Source of the DNA: Kitasatospora cheerisanensis KCTC 2395
Lineage (GTDB): Bacteria; Actinomycetota; Actinomycetes; Streptomycetales; Streptomycetaceae
Assembly: GCF_000696185.1 (NCBI RefSeq)
Contig: NZ_KK853997.1
Coordinates: 1,399,004 to 1,463,003, forward strand
DNA length: 64,000 nt
Reading direction: 5' to 3'
Part shown: positions 10,211 to 20,097 of the stretch, piece after piece
Layout of the letters: each line of letters starts with the position of its first letter
Position numbering within the stretch: the first letter of the stretch is position 1
Position numbers and translations under genes: made by a program
The notes under the pieces: generated by a model
Told to the model about the DNA's origin: nothing
Seen by the model: only the letters and a program-made list of their open reading frames with translations
The model's database searches: none

Positions 10211-10330
10211 CCCCAACCCCTTGTTCTCGACGTTCTGCCGTCCCCGCAGGCACCACGGTAGGCCACCGGAGCGGCCCGCGGACCGGCTCTCCCGTCAACT
10301 GCGTAGACTGACCGCCGAGGTGATCGAGCA
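10211..10330. promoter_or_regulatory. Divergent promoter region, Trypco2/STAND versus tetR
   Basis: These 120 bases separate the leftward Trypco2-STAND pair from the rightward tetR gene. A TAGACT hexamer at 10304-10309 is a plausible -10 element for tetR, although no good -35 is seen at the right distance. The geometry lets the TetR protein control both directions, but no clear palindromic operator was found here. Confidence 0.4.
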
Positions 10331-11020
10331 ATGTCGTCCGGCGAGGAATCCGAGCTGATCTGGCTGCGCCCGGAGCACTCCGGCCGCGGGCCGCGCCCGG
10401 CCCACAACCGGGTGTCGATCGCCCGGGCAGCGGTCGAGATCGCCGACCGCGACGGCCTGGACGCGGTGACCATGCGGAAGGTCGCGGCCGAACTCGGCGC
10501 CGGCACCATGTCCTTGTACAACTACGTGCCGAAGAAGGAACACCTCTTCGACCTGATGCTCGACCTGCTGGCCGGCGAGTACGACCTGCCCGAGCAGCCG
10601 TCCGGCGACTGGCGCGCCGATCTCACCCTGCTCGCCCGCCAGTTGCGCGCGATCCTCACCCGCCACGCCTGGGCCACCACCCTGATCGTCCAGCGCCCCG
10701 GCCTCGGCCCGAACGGCCTGCGCGTCACCGAGTTCCACCTCTCCGCCCTCGCCGACACCTCCCTCGACGGCACCGCGAAAATGGAAGCCTTCGCCCAACT
10801 CACCGGCTTCGTCTGCCAGTTCACCGACTGGCAGCAGCGCTCCACCGCCGCCGGCCACCGCTGGCTCAGCGACCTGATCCGCTACCTCCAGTCCGTCACC
10901 GCCACCGGCCGGTACCCCCACCTCGCCGCCGCCCTCGCCCAGAACACCACCCCGACCGCCCCCGACACCATCTTCGAACGCGACCTCCAACGCCTCCTCA
11001 CCGTCCTCGTCGACGCGTAA
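10331..11020 (+). CDS. TetR/AcrR family transcriptional regulator
   Basis: This is a 229-residue one-component repressor. The DNA-binding domain spans roughly residues 27-75, with the helix-turn-helix MRKVAAELGAGTMSLYNYV typical of the TetR family. The rest is a helical ligand-binding domain of the TetR C-terminal type seen in regulators of drug exporters. The ATG is preceded by GAGGTGA ten bases upstream. It is transcribed away from the Trypco2-STAND genes. Its most natural target would be itself and either the divergent pair or the DrrAB-type exporter beyond the STAND gene. Both are inference; a TetR next to DrrAB is a common arrangement. The ligand is unknown. Confidence 0.92.
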   Translation: MSSGEESELIWLRPEHSGRGPRPAHNRVSIARAAVEIADRDGLDAVTMRKVAAELGAGTMSLYNYVPKKEHLFDLMLDLLAGEYDLPEQPSGDWRADLTLLARQLRAILTRHAWATTLIVQRPGLGPNGLRVTEFHLSALADTSLDGTAKMEAFAQLTGFVCQFTDWQQRSTAAGHRWLSDLIRYLQSVTATGRYPHLAAALAQNTTPTAPDTIFERDLQRLLTVLVDA

Positions 11021-11045
11021 GGCGCAAGGGGGCAGGCAGGAGCAC

Positions 11046-11072
11046 AACCAGGGGCGCGTGGGGGCACCTCCC
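11046..11072. repeat. Dispersed intergenic repeat, copy 1
   Basis: A 27-base segment beginning AACCAGGGGCGCGTGGGGGC is found here and again at 15102-15128 with a single C/T difference. Both copies lie just after the stop of a rightward gene and before the stop of a leftward one. It is followed here by GAACTGCGCGAG, a combination I recall as common in Streptomyces intergenic DNA. The function is unknown. Confidence 0.65.
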
Positions 11073-11194
11073 GGCCCGCTAGGGCTGGGGGAGAACTGCG
11101 CGAGAGGGAACGCACCCGCCGGGAAGATCGCGACGCAGGACAATGACCTGCACGTGATCGCGACCGTGCGGATGGGATGCGCTCCCCTCGCCCC

Positions 11195-12630
11195 CTACGC
11201 CGTACGCCGCAGCAGCGCCAAGTACATCGCGTCCGTCCCGTGCAGGTGCGGCCACAGCTGGATGTCCGGCCCGTCCCCCAGCTCCGGGACGCCGGGCAGC
11301 AGCGGCCGGGCGTCGACCCACTCGACGTCCTCGCGGCCGCGCAGCACGTCGTCGACCACGGCGCGCGTCTCGGCCAGGTGCGGCGAGCACGTCGCGTAGC
11401 CGACCACGCCGCCGACCCGCGCCGCGTCCAGCGCGTTGCGCAGCAAGTCCCGCTGCAGGGGCCCGAATCCGGCGATGTCCTCGGGCCGGCGGCGCCACCG
11501 CGCCTCGGGGCGGCGTCGCAGCGCGCCCAGGCCGGAGCACGGCACGTCGACCAGGACGCGGTCGAACGCGCCCTGCTGCCAGGCCCCTCGGGTGCCGTCG
11601 GCGGTGATGACCGCGTACGGCCCGGGGTTCCCGTTCAGCGCGCGGGCCACCAGCCGGGCCCGGTGCGGCTGCTTCTCCGAGGCGACCAGGGCCGCCCCGC
11701 GCTCGGCGGCCAGCGCGCCGAGCAGCGCGGCCTTGCCGCCGGGGCCGGCGCAGCCGTCCAGCCAGAGCCGGTCGGGGCCGTCCACGGGGGCGTTGGCGAG
11801 GGCGAGGGCGACCAGTTGGCTGCCCTCGTCCTGGACGCCGGCCCGGTTCTCGCGGACCGCGTCCAGCCCGGCGGGGTCGCCGCCCTCGGCGAGCCGCAGC
11901 GCGTACGGGGACCAGCGGCCGTCCTCGGCCTCCGGCAGGGCCTCGCGCAGTTCGGCGACGCTGGAGCGGCCGGGGCGGGCGACGAGCGTGACCTCGGGGC
12001 GGGCGTTGTCGGCGTCCAGCAGCCGTTCCATCGCGGAGCGGCCGGCGTCCTCGGGCTGCCAGCGGCCGAGCGCGTCCCACAGCGAGGAGACCACCCAGCG
12101 CGGGTGCGAGTGGACGACGGCGAGGTGGTCCTCGGCGTCGTCCTCGTACGGCGGGGCGACCTGCGCGGCCCAGCCGGCCAGGTCCTGCGCGCTGATCTTG
12201 CGCAGGACGGCGTTGACGAACTTGGCGCGGCCGTCGCCGAGCACCACGCGGGCGAGTTCGACGGTCGCGGAGACCGCGGCGTGGCTGGGGATGCGGGTGC
12301 CGAGCAGCTGGTGCGCGCCGAGCGAGAGGACGTCGAGCACCGGCGGGTCGACCTCGCGCAGCGGGCGGTCCACGCAGGCGGCGATGATCGCGTCGTAGGT
12401 GCCCTGGCCGCGCAGCGTGCCGTAGACGAGTTCGGTGGCGAGGGCGGCGTCGCGGCGGTCCATGCCCTTGCGCTCGGCCTCGCGCAGCAGCGACGGCAGG
12501 ATCAGGTTGGCGTACGCGTCGCGCTCGTCGACGGCGCGCAGCGCGCGGAACGCGACGATCCGGGCCGGGTCCTTCTTGGGGCGGCGGTGCGGACGGGGGC
12601 GCGCTTGGCGCCGGGGGCGGGGGTGCTCAA
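11195..12630 (-). CDS. rsmB: 16S rRNA m5C967 methyltransferase RsmB, apparent frameshift near start
   Basis: RsmB methylates C967 of 16S rRNA using S-adenosylmethionine. The N-terminal NusB-like RNA-binding domain is followed by a Rossmann methyltransferase with the SAM-binding WLDGCAGPGGKAALLGAL and the catalytic-loop VDVPCSGLGALRRRPE. The conserved N-terminal segment RRPKKDPARIVAFRALRAVD has no ATG, GTG or TTG before the in-frame stop at 12658-12660. A TTG at 12628-12630 with GAGG six bases upstream opens the right kind of leader (LSTPAPGAKRAPVRTA) in another frame. One added base near the G runs at 12578-12599 joins them into a 478-residue protein. Without that, the first legal start is the ATG at 12463, which would lose about 55 residues. 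It follows fmt on the same strand. Confidence 0.85.
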
Positions 12631-12683
12631 CGGGTGCCTCGAAACAAAGTGCTGCGGATCAGGTCCGACCCGGCAGCGCGGCC

Positions 12684-12714
12684 GGGTCTCACCCTGAAGT
12701 CTAGGGTGAGACCC
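12684..12714. terminator. Hairpin between fmt and rsmB
   Basis: A perfect 12-base inverted repeat (arm GGGTCTCACCCT, seven-base loop) lies after the fmt stop and before rsmB on the minus strand. There is no T-run, which is usual for Streptomyces terminators. It may end fmt transcripts or attenuate read-through into rsmB. Confidence 0.6.
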
Positions 12715-12751
12715 TCCCGAACCCGGCATCCGCCGCCCGGTGGGGGGGCGC

Positions 12752-13690
12752 TCAGCCCTCGAAGCGCTCGCCGGACTCGATCCGCGCGCCGCGCGCCCAG
12801 TCGGCGGCCGGCATCGCCTTCTTGCCCTGCGGGCGGACCTCGCCGAGCTCCACCTCGTGGCTGCCGGTGCCGACCCGGACGCTGTTCTTGCTGACGGCCA
12901 ACTCGCCTGCGGCCAGGCCGACTTCGCCCGGCAGCAGGCGCACCGGGCCGGTCACCTTGAGCCGCTCGCCGCGGAACGTGGTCCACGCGCCGGGCGCGGG
13001 CGCGCAGCCGCGCACCACCCGGTCGACCCGCAGCGCGGGGTGGGTCCACTCGATCCGGGCGTCCTCGACGGTGATCTTCGGCGCCGGCGACACCCCGTCC
13101 ACGGGCTGCGGCTCGGGCCGGGCGGTGCCGTCCTCGATGGCGTCCATGGTGCGCACCAGCAGTTCGGCGCCCGCGTGGGCGAGCCGGCCGAGCAGGTCGC
13201 CGCTGGTGTCGGTGGGCTTCACCGTCTCGGTGAGGACGCCGAACACCGGGCCGTCGTCCAGGCCCTCCTGGATGCGGAAGGTGGACGCGCCGGTGACCTC
13301 GTCGCCCGCCATGATCGAGTGCTGGACGGGGGCCGCGCCGCGCCACGCGGGCAGCAGCGAGAAGTGCAGGTTGACCCAGCCGTGCACCGGGATCTCCAGC
13401 GCGCCGGGCCGGATCAGCGCGCCGTACGCGACCACCGGGCAGCAGTCGGGGGCGATCTCGGCCAGCCGGGCCATGAACTCGGGCTCGCTCGGCCGGGCCG
13501 GCTTGAGCACCTCGATGCCCGCCTCCTCGGCGCGCTGCGCGACGGGGCTGGCCACCAGCTTGCGCCCGCGCCCGGACGGCGCGTCGGGGCGGGTCACCAC
13601 GGCGACCACCTCGTGCCGGGAGGCCAGCAGGGCGTCCAGGGCGGGAACAGCAACCTCGGGGGTGCCGGCGAAGACGAGACGCACGGGCAT
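12752..13690 (-). CDS. fmt: Methionyl-tRNA formyltransferase
   Basis: Fmt formylates initiator Met-tRNA with 10-formyl-tetrahydrofolate, preparing it for translation initiation. The 312-residue protein begins [20 protein letters not shown]. It has the folate-binding and catalytic segment with [19 protein letters not shown] (Asn, His and the LLPxxRGAAP signature), followed by the C-terminal OB-like domain from about residue 210. The length is normal for the family. It lies downstream of def on the same strand, and the two act on opposite ends of the same formyl-methionine cycle, so co-expression makes sense although 162 bases separate them. The start is the ATG at the family-conserved N terminus. 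Confidence 0.96.
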   Translation of the reverse strand: MPVRLVFAGTPEVAVPALDALLASRHEVVAVVTRPDAPSGRGRKLVASPVAQRAEEAGIEVLKPARPSEPEFMARLAEIAPDCCPVVAYGALIRPGALEIPVHGWVNLHFSLLPAWRGAAPVQHSIMAGDEVTGASTFRIQEGLDDGPVFGVLTETVKPTDTSGDLLGRLAHAGAELLVRTMDAIEDGTARPEPQPVDGVSPAPKITVEDARIEWTHPALRVDRVVRGCAPAPGAWTTFRGERLKVTGPVRLLPGEVGLAAGELAVSKNSVRVGTGSHEVELGEVRPQGKKAMPAADWARGARIESGERFEG

Positions 13691-13852
13691 GGGCCTTTCT
13701 TGAAGTCCAACCGACCAGCGGGAAACCGCACTGGTCAGAACATCGGATTGCCGGAAAATGATCGTCCTTCGACCGGGTCTTCGCTTCGTCGACCCTCCGA
13801 CAATCCCGCCGGAACACCCGGCAGGAACGAACGCTCCGTCAGCGCCGGACCG

Positions 13853-14398
13853 TCAGCGAATGACACCGAACGTGGAATGCGGCGAGATCTTCACCGTCGG
13901 CGCCGGAGCCCCGCCCCAGTCCGCCTCCCGGATCGCCTTCATCGCCGCCTTCCGGGTCTCCCGGTCCAGCCGGTCGATGAAGATGATCCCGTCCAGGTGG
14001 TCCGTCTCGTGCTGGATGCACCGGGCCAGCAGTTCGGTGCCCTCCACCGTCACCGCGTCCCCGTACATGTTGAAGCCCTTCGCCACCACGCCGAACGCCC
14101 GCTTGGTGTCGAACCGCAGCCCGGGCAGCGACAGGCAGCCCTCCGGGCCGTCCTGCTCCTCCTCGGTCAACGACAGGTCGGGGTTGATCAGATGCCCCAC
14201 CACCCCGTCCACGTTGTACGTGAACACCCGCAGCGAGACGCCGAGTTGCGGCGCCGCGAGCCCCGCGCCCGGAGCCTCCAGCATGGTGTCGGTGAGGTCC
14301 TTCACCAGCCTCCGCAGTTCCTTGTCGAATGTCTCCACCGGCTTCGCGGTCGACCGCAGCACCGGGTCACCGAAGATCCGGATCGGCTGAACTGCCAA
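13853..14398 (-). CDS. def: Peptide deformylase
   Basis: Def removes the formyl group from nascent N-terminal formyl-methionine. All three metal-binding motifs are intact: GAGLAAPQLG, EGCLSLPG with the metal-ligand Cys, and QHETDHLDG with both His ligands and the catalytic Glu. The TTG at 14398 (MAVQPIRIFGDPVLR) is preferred because GAGGGAG lies eight bases upstream, giving 181 residues; a GTG at 14419 would add seven residues without a good ribosome binding site. It precedes fmt on the strand. The divergent neighbour is a small HTH protein, with about 200 bases of shared promoter DNA. Confidence 0.94.
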   Translation of the reverse strand: MAVQPIRIFGDPVLRSTAKPVETFDKELRRLVKDLTDTMLEAPGAGLAAPQLGVSLRVFTYNVDGVVGHLINPDLSLTEEEQDGPEGCLSLPGLRFDTKRAFGVVAKGFNMYGDAVTVEGTELLARCIQHETDHLDGIIFIDRLDRETRKAAMKAIREADWGGAPAPTVKISPHSTFGVIR

Positions 14399-14541
14399 GA
14401 CTGCGACTCCCTCTGCCACCCGAACGGGACGGAAACAACGACCTACCGGGAAGTCTATGCAATACCCGCCACCTGTTCGGAGCAGTCACCGGCATATCCC
14501 GACTCGCACTCCGGGCGTGACCCAACGACCCGACGTGCGTT

Positions 14542-14559
14542 GGTCAATGCGAATTGACC
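14542..14559. promoter_or_regulatory. Palindromic operator candidate in the def/HTH intergenic region
   Basis: A perfect 7-base inverted repeat GGTCAAT-(4)-ATTGACC lies 55 bases upstream of the small HTH gene and about 145 bases upstream of def. Its size suits a dimeric HTH regulator, possibly the HTH protein itself. A usable -10 at a proper distance from its TTGACC half was not found. Confidence 0.4.
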
Positions 14560-14613
14560 GGGACGCGCGAGCGCCCCGAGCACGCGACCCGACCGAGAGG
14601 TGGCAACGAGGCC

Positions 14614-15078
14614 ATGGCCGAGCAGATCAATCACGACGCCCGGGCCCGGGCGTCCCTGCACCTGCTGGTGCGGGACATCGAGCGGGTCCGGCGCCAGGTC
14701 GACGCCCTGCGCACGCTCACCGCACAACTGGGCAACGTCTACCGTCCCCGCCGCCCCAGCACCTCCGCCGGCTTCGTGGTCTACGGCCGGGCCCCCGCCC
14801 CCACCGTCCGCCTCGCCCAGGAGCTGCGCGAGAGCGTCGAGACCCTGGTCGCCGCCGCCGTCGAGTTCGACCGCGCGCTCGGCTTCTCCTGGGACTCCGT
14901 CGGCTCGGCCCTCGGCGTCACCAAGCAGGCCGTCCACCGCCGGTACGGCGTCCGGCGCCCCTCCACCGAGCTCCTCCCCGCCCCCGCGAAACCGAGACCG
15001 CCCCCACGGCCCCGGCCCCCGCCCCCGATCCCCCAGGCCCGCCAGGCCAGCCCCCTGATGCCCCAACGAGCCCGCTAG
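14614..15078 (+). CDS. Small helix-turn-helix protein with proline-rich tail
   Basis: This 154-residue protein is of unknown function. Residues 1-50 are a predicted helical segment ([20 protein letters not shown]). The middle contains a helix ending in a helix-turn-helix-like stretch, [20 protein letters not shown], at about 93-112, of the kind that opens DNA. The last 40 residues are low-complexity Pro/Arg/Ala. The start is the ATG of [12 protein letters not shown]; the frame is open further upstream but without a ribosome binding site or plausible sequence. It is transcribed divergently from def. I do not recognise a named family; a nucleoid-associated or sigma-like DNA-binding role is an inference from the HTH alone. 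Confidence 0.75.
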   Translation: MAEQINHDARARASLHLLVRDIERVRRQVDALRTLTAQLGNVYRPRRPSTSAGFVVYGRAPAPTVRLAQELRESVETLVAAAVEFDRALGFSWDSVGSALGVTKQAVHRRYGVRRPSTELLPAPAKPRPPPRPRPPPPIPQARQASPLMPQRAR

Positions 15079-15101
15079 CGAGCAGGCGGGCGCGGGTGCG
15101 A

Positions 15102-15128
15102 AACCAGGGGCGCGTGGGGGCACTTCCC
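15102..15128. repeat. Dispersed intergenic repeat, copy 2
   Basis: This copy matches the segment at 11046-11072 at 26 of 27 bases and lies in the same kind of place, between the converging ends of the HTH gene and priA. A weaker third version (CAACCAGGGGTGCG) lies at about 61418-61430 between rarA and the monooxygenase-like gene. Confidence 0.6.
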
Positions 15129-15154
15129 AGACCCTGGTCTCGCGCCCTCCGCCG

Positions 15155-17226
15155 CTACCCGATGTCCGTCGGGTCCACCCGGATCCGCACCGTCTCCGCC
15201 CCCCGCAGCGCCAGCCGGGCAATCTGCGCCGCCTTCAACGCCGAAGCCAGCGCCGCGCCCTGCCCGGGGCGACCCGGACGAGCGCGCGCTCCGCCGTCTC
15301 GCCCTTCGGCCCGCCGTACACCGGCACCGGCCCGAGCACGTCCGCCCCTTCGGGGAGTCGCAGCAGGCCCAGCAGGTCGGCGACGGCCTGCGGAGGCCCG
15401 GTCACGGACGCCATCCGCGACACCGGCGGGAAGCGCAGCTCCTCCCGCTCGTCGAGTTCCATGCCCGCGTGCCCGGCGGGATCCCAGCGCACGAGCGCCT
15501 GCACGGCGCGCGCCGCGGCTTCCGCGACCACCACCACCGTCCCGCCCTCCCCCGCGGGGCGGACCAGGGACGCGGCCGTCAGCCACCGCCGCACGGTCTC
15601 CTCGCCGGCCCGCAGGTCGGGCCGGTTGAGCAGGGCCCACCCGTCGAGCAGCAGCGCCGCCGCGTACCCGGGGCCCTCGGCGACCGGTTCCGCGCCCGGC
15701 GTGGAGATCACCAGCGCGGGGGCGGACGGCACGGAGGCGAGCACCGCGTCCCGCCCGGAGGTCCGCACGGGGATGCGCGGGAAGGCCTTCCCGAGTTCCT
15801 CGGCCGTCCGCCGGACGCCCACCACCTGGGCCCGCAGCCGGAACGACCCGCATTCGGGGCAGTGCCAGTCGTGCTCCTCCGTCCCGCACCACGCGCAGAC
15901 CAGCGCGGTGTCCGCCGCCGGGGACTCCAGCGGCCCGCCGCACGCCCGGCAGCGCACCGGCTCGCGGCAGCGCCCGCACGCCAGCCGGGGCGCGTAGCCC
16001 CGCCGCGGGACCTGGATCAGCACCGGGCCGCGGGTGAGCGCCTCCCGCGCCGTCTCCCACGCCACCGAGGGCAGTCGCGCGGCCTGCGCGGCGGCGTCCC
16101 GCGCCTGGTCGTGCTCGGTGACGGTCCGCACCCTGGGCGCGACCTGCCGGACCACGTCCCGCGGGGCGGCCAGCGGCCGTGCCCAGCCGCTGCGGACCAG
16201 TTGCGCGGCCTCGACGGTGGTCGAGACGCCGCCGAGCAGCATCGCCGCGCCCTCCTCCGCGGCGCGCAGCAGCGCCACCTCCCGCACGTGCGGGTAGGGC
16301 GCGTTGGGGTCGGCGTGGCTGCTGTCGCCGTCGGACCAGACGACGACCAGGCCGAGGTCGCGGACGGGTGCGAAGACCGCCGCCCGGGTGCCGATCGCGG
16401 CGTGCACCGAGCCCCGGCTGACGGCCAGCCAGCGCCGGTAGCGTTCCTGCGGCCCGGCCTCGGCGGCGAGCACCGCGTGCCGGCCCTCGCCGAGCACGCC
16501 GCGCAGCGCGGCGTCCACCCGCGCGACCGAGCGGCCGTCGGGCAGTACCACCAGCGCCCCGCGTCCGGAGGACAGGGTGGCGGCGACCGCCCGGGCGATC
16601 TCGAACGGCCACTCCGGTCCGGGCAGTGCCGTCCACACGGCGCGCGGGGCGTGCCCGCCCGCCAGCGAGGCGAGGAAGTCCGCGCCGTGCGCGTACCGCT
16701 CCCAGCTCCCGGCCGCCGGAGCACCCGGCGGCGGCAGCGGCCGCGGCGAGGGCTCGCCCTCGGCTCCGGCGTGGCGCGGCGGGATCGCGAGTTGCAGCAC
16801 GTCCGCCAGCGTTCCCGCGTAGCGGTCGGCGACGGCCCGGCAGAGCCGCAGCAGCCGCGGTGTCAGCACCTGCTCGGGGGACAGCACCCGGGCCAGCGGG
16901 GCGAGCGGGCCGGCGTAGTCCGAGTCGTCCCGCCGTTCGACGATGTACCCGTCGTGCAGGGCGCCGCCCTCGCGCCGCCCGTGCGCGCCGACCCGCCCGC
17001 CGAAGCGGACCCGGACCCGGACGCCGGGCCGGGCGTCCTCGGACATCGCCTCGGGGACGGCGTAGTCGAAGTACTGGTCGAGGCTGAGCACGCCCTTGTC
17101 GACCAGGACCCGGGCCACCGGCTGCCGCTCCGCCATGACGACCCCGCGCGCAGCTCTCGGCTTCGCCCGGCGCACCGTCTCCCGGATGAACGCCAACTGC
17201 TCCCCGGCCCCGTCCGCGCTGCTCAC
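15155..17226 (-). CDS. priA: Primosomal protein N' (PriA), apparent frameshift near the 3' end
   Basis: PriA reloads the replisome at stalled forks. After the GTG start (SSADGAGEQLAFIRETVRR) comes the 3'-DNA-binding domain (VLVDKGVLSLDQYFDYAVPE). The helicase core follows with eight zinc-binding cysteines around residues 410-460 (CGRCREPVRCRACGG and CAWCGTEEHDWHCPECGS). As in other actinobacteria, the helicase motifs are lost: there is no Walker A, and DEEH is replaced by WSDGDSS, so it is probably not an active helicase. The frame breaks at about 15263-15266 in a CCCCGGG run; one added base joins VRVAPGQGAALASALKAAQ to the normal end ETVRIRVDPTDIG, giving 690 residues. It lies downstream of metK on the strand. 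Confidence 0.88.
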
Positions 17227-17266
17227 GCCCCCAAACCTAGCGGACCCCGCCGACACGGAGAACGAA

Positions 17267-17300
17267 GCCGCCCGCCGAGGGAATCCCCTCGACGGGCGGC
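17267..17300. terminator. Terminator hairpin after metK
   Basis: Arms GCCGCCCGCCGAGGG and CCCTCGACGGGCGGC form a stable stem with one mismatch and a four-base loop. It lies just after the metK stop on the minus strand and before priA. Confidence 0.7.
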
Positions 17301-17315
17301 GACGGTGCGGAGCAC

Positions 17316-18527
17316 TCAGCCGGCGACGGCGGCCTTCAGCGCGTCCACGCGGTCGGTGCGCTCCCAGGTGAAGTCCGGCAGCTCACGGCCGAAGTGGCCG
17401 TAGGCGGCGGTCTGGGAGTAGATCGGGCGCAGCAGGTCCAGGTCGCGGATGATGGCGGCCGGGCGAAGGTCGAAGACCTTGGTGACGGCTTCCTGGATCT
17501 TCAGGACCGGGACGGTCTCGGTGCCGAAGGTCTCCACGAACAGGCCGACCGGCTCGGCCTTGCCGATCGCGTACGCGACCTGCACCTCGGCGCGCTTGGC
17601 GAGGCCCGCGGCGACGATGTTCTTCGCCACCCAGCGCATCGCGTACGCGGCGGAGCGGTCGACCTTGGACGGGTCCTTGCCGGAGAACGCGCCGCCGCCG
17701 TGGCGGGCCATGCCGCCGTAGGTGTCGATGATGATCTTGCGACCGGTGAGGCCGGCGTCGCCCATCGGGCCGCCGATCTCGAAGCGGCCGGTCGGGTTGA
17801 CCAGCAGGCGGTAGCCCTCGGTGGTGAGCTTGATGCCCTCGTCGGCGAGCGCCTTGAGCTCCGGCTCGACCACGAACTCGCGGATGTCCGGGGTGAGCAG
17901 CGACTCCAGGTCGATGTCCGAGGCGTGCTGCGAGGAGACCACGACGGTGTCCAGGCGCACGGCGCGGTCGCCGTCGTACTCGATGGTGACCTGGGTCTTG
18001 CCGTCGGGGCGCAGGTACGGGATGGTCCCGTTCTTGCGGACCTCGGTCAGCCGGCGGGAGAGCCGGTGCGCCAGGGTGATCGGCAGCGGCATCAGCTCGG
18101 GGGTGTCGTCGCACGCGTAGCCGAACATCAGGCCCTGGTCGCCGGCGCCCTGCCGGTCCAGCTCGTCCTCGACGTCGCCCTCGACACGGTGCTCGTGCGC
18201 GGTGTCCACGCCCTGCGCGATGTCCGGGGACTGCGAGCCGATCGACACCGAGACGCCGCAGGAGGCACCGTCGAAGCCCTTCTTCGACGAGTCGTAGCCG
18301 ATGTCCAGGATCTTCTCCCGGACGAGCTGCGCGATCGGCGCGTACGCCTTGGTGGTGACCTCACCGGCGATGTGCACCAGGCCGGTGGTGATCAGGGTCT
18401 CCACGGCGACGCGGGAGGTCGGGTCGTCCTTGAGGAGGGCGTCCAGAATGGTGTCGCTGATCTGGTCAGCGATCTTGTCGGGGTGGCCCTCGGTGACGGA
18501 CTCCGAGGTGAACAGGCGGCGAGACAC
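17316..18527 (-). CDS. metK: S-adenosylmethionine synthetase
   Basis: MetK makes S-adenosylmethionine from methionine and ATP. The 403-residue protein begins (GTG) [20 protein letters not shown], which contains the ATP-binding His. It has the [16 protein letters not shown] signature, and [20 protein letters not shown], the phosphate-binding loop. Length and motifs are complete. GGGAG lies six bases before the start. The upstream 236 bases hold the promoter; I looked for a SAM riboswitch on the minus strand and saw no convincing one. A hairpin follows the gene. SAM supplies RsmB and other methylases encoded nearby as well as general metabolism. Confidence 0.97.
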   Translation of the reverse strand: MSRRLFTSESVTEGHPDKIADQISDTILDALLKDDPTSRVAVETLITTGLVHIAGEVTTKAYAPIAQLVREKILDIGYDSSKKGFDGASCGVSVSIGSQSPDIAQGVDTAHEHRVEGDVEDELDRQGAGDQGLMFGYACDDTPELMPLPITLAHRLSRRLTEVRKNGTIPYLRPDGKTQVTIEYDGDRAVRLDTVVVSSQHASDIDLESLLTPDIREFVVEPELKALADEGIKLTTEGYRLLVNPTGRFEIGGPMGDAGLTGRKIIIDTYGGMARHGGGAFSGKDPSKVDRSAAYAMRWVAKNIVAAGLAKRAEVQVAYAIGKAEPVGLFVETFGTETVPVLKIQEAVTKVFDLRPAAIIRDLDLLRPIYSQTAAYGHFGRELPDFTWERTDRVDALKAAVAG

Positions 18528-18763
18528 AGCGCTCCCTGGGGTTGCAGCGGCTGCTGACTGAATGCGCTCGGAAGTCCCGAGGCATCCGGAAAGACTTGAT
18601 TCCTGGTGTGGAGTGTAACGGTCGGCTACCGATCGCGGGCACTCTCCGTAGAGGTTCCGACGTGTCCGCGATACGGATCACATCTGCGCGAAACCGACGG
18701 AAACATTCCGGGCATGTTCGGAGCCGCTCCCAACTGGCGGAACGGCCCGGGGCGTTGCGGACG

Positions 18764-19981
18764 TCAGGGGGCCTGCGGGCCGGCCAGCCGGGCGGCGACC
18801 TGGTCCCAGATCGCGTCGGCCAGCACGTCCTTCGGACCGTCCGGAATGTGGACTTCCGAACCGTCGGCGCCGAGCAGCACCGCGCTGTTGGTGTCCTGGC
18901 CGAACGCCTTGCCGTCGCCGACCTCGTTGACGACCAGCAGGTCGCAGCCCTTGCGGGCGAGCTTGGCGCGGCCGTTGGCCAGCACGTCGTCGGTCTCGGC
19001 GGCGAAGCCGACCACCAGCTGCCCGGGGCGGGCCCGGTCGGCGGAGATCTCGGCCAGCACGTCGGGGTTGCGGACCAGCGCGACCGGCGCGGGCTCGACC
19101 CCGTCCACCTTCTTGATCTTTCCGGTGGCGTACTCGGCGGGCCGGAAGTCGGCGACGGCGGCGGCCATCACCACCGCGTCGGCCCCGGCGGCGGCCTCCA
19201 GCACGGCGTCGCGCAGCTGGAGCGCGGTGCCGACCCGCACCACGTCGACCCCGGCCGGGTCGGGCAGCGCGGTGTTGGCGGCGATCAGGGTGACCCGGGC
19301 GCCGCGGGCGGCGGCGGTGGCGGCCAGCGCGTACCCCTGCTTGCCGGACGAGCGGTTGCCGAGGAAGCGCACCGGGTCGAGCGGCTCCCGGGTGCCGCCC
19401 GCGGAGACCACCACCTGACGGCCCGTCAGGTCCGGTGCCTGCGCGCCGCGGGTCAGCACCCGGCGGCAGGCGGCGAAGATCTCGCCGGGGTCGGGCAGCC
19501 GGCCCTTGCCGGTGTCGACGCCGGTCAGCCGGCCGACGGCGGGCTCGATGACGATCGCGCCGCGGCGGCGCAGCGTGGCCACGTTCTCCTGGGTGGCGGG
19601 GTGCTCCCACATCTCGGTGTGCATGGCGGGCGCGAACACCACCGGGCAGCGGGCGGTCAGCAGGGTGTTGGTGAGCAGGTCGTCGGCGAGGCCGTGGGCG
19701 GCCTTGGCGAGCAGGTCGGCGGTGGCGGGGGCGACCACCACCAGGTCGGCCTGCTGCCCGATCCGCACGTGCGGGACCTCGTGCACCCGCTCCCAGGTCT
19801 CGGTGGCCGCGGGCCGCCCGGACAGCGCCGCCCAGGTCGCCTCGCCGACGAAGTGCAGCGCGGCGGCGGTCGGCACCACCTGCACCTGGTGCCCGGACTC
19901 GGTGAAGCGGCGCAGCAGTTCGCAGGCCTTGTAGGCGGCGATCCCGCCGCTGACACCGAGGACGACACGGGGCGCGGTCAT
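18764..19981 (-). CDS. coaBC: Bifunctional phosphopantothenoylcysteine decarboxylase/synthase CoaBC
   Basis: CoaBC catalyses two successive steps of coenzyme A synthesis. It joins 4'-phosphopantothenate to cysteine (CoaB) and decarboxylates the product (CoaC). The N-terminal flavoprotein CoaC domain (about 1-180) shows VLGVSGGIAAYKACELLR, the conserved APAMHTEMWEHPA and a His in HEVPH. The C-terminal CoaB domain (about 190-405) shows VVVSAGGTREPLDPVRFLGN, SSGKQG and KIKKVDG. The 405-residue length is normal. The ATG start is that of the family. It lies between metK and rpoZ, the usual streptomycete order. Confidence 0.96.
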   Translation of the reverse strand: MTAPRVVLGVSGGIAAYKACELLRRFTESGHQVQVVPTAAALHFVGEATWAALSGRPAATETWERVHEVPHVRIGQQADLVVVAPATADLLAKAAHGLADDLLTNTLLTARCPVVFAPAMHTEMWEHPATQENVATLRRRGAIVIEPAVGRLTGVDTGKGRLPDPGEIFAACRRVLTRGAQAPDLTGRQVVVSAGGTREPLDPVRFLGNRSSGKQGYALAATAAARGARVTLIAANTALPDPAGVDVVRVGTALQLRDAVLEAAAGADAVVMAAAVADFRPAEYATGKIKKVDGVEPAPVALVRNPDVLAEISADRARPGQLVVGFAAETDDVLANGRAKLARKGCDLLVVNEVGDGKAFGQDTNSAVLLGADGSEVHIPDGPKDVLADAIWDQVAARLAGPQAP

Positions 19982-20097
19982 GGCGGTCGATTCTCCTAAC
20001 GACGGGTCAACCCGCCCACCTTACGACCCGCCGCCGGGCCGCTGCGACGTGTCGGCCCGCACAGGCCCGCGGGCCCCGGGGCGCGCCGACACACGCC

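Noticed and set aside
12502..12729. Separate small gene upstream of rsmB
   Set aside because: Its sequence is the displaced N-terminal leader of RsmB plus the hairpin region; a frameshift explains it better.
18528..18763. Possible SAM riboswitch upstream of metK
   Set aside because: No recognisable SAM-I, SAM-II or SAM-IV core was found on the minus strand; an Infernal search would settle it.
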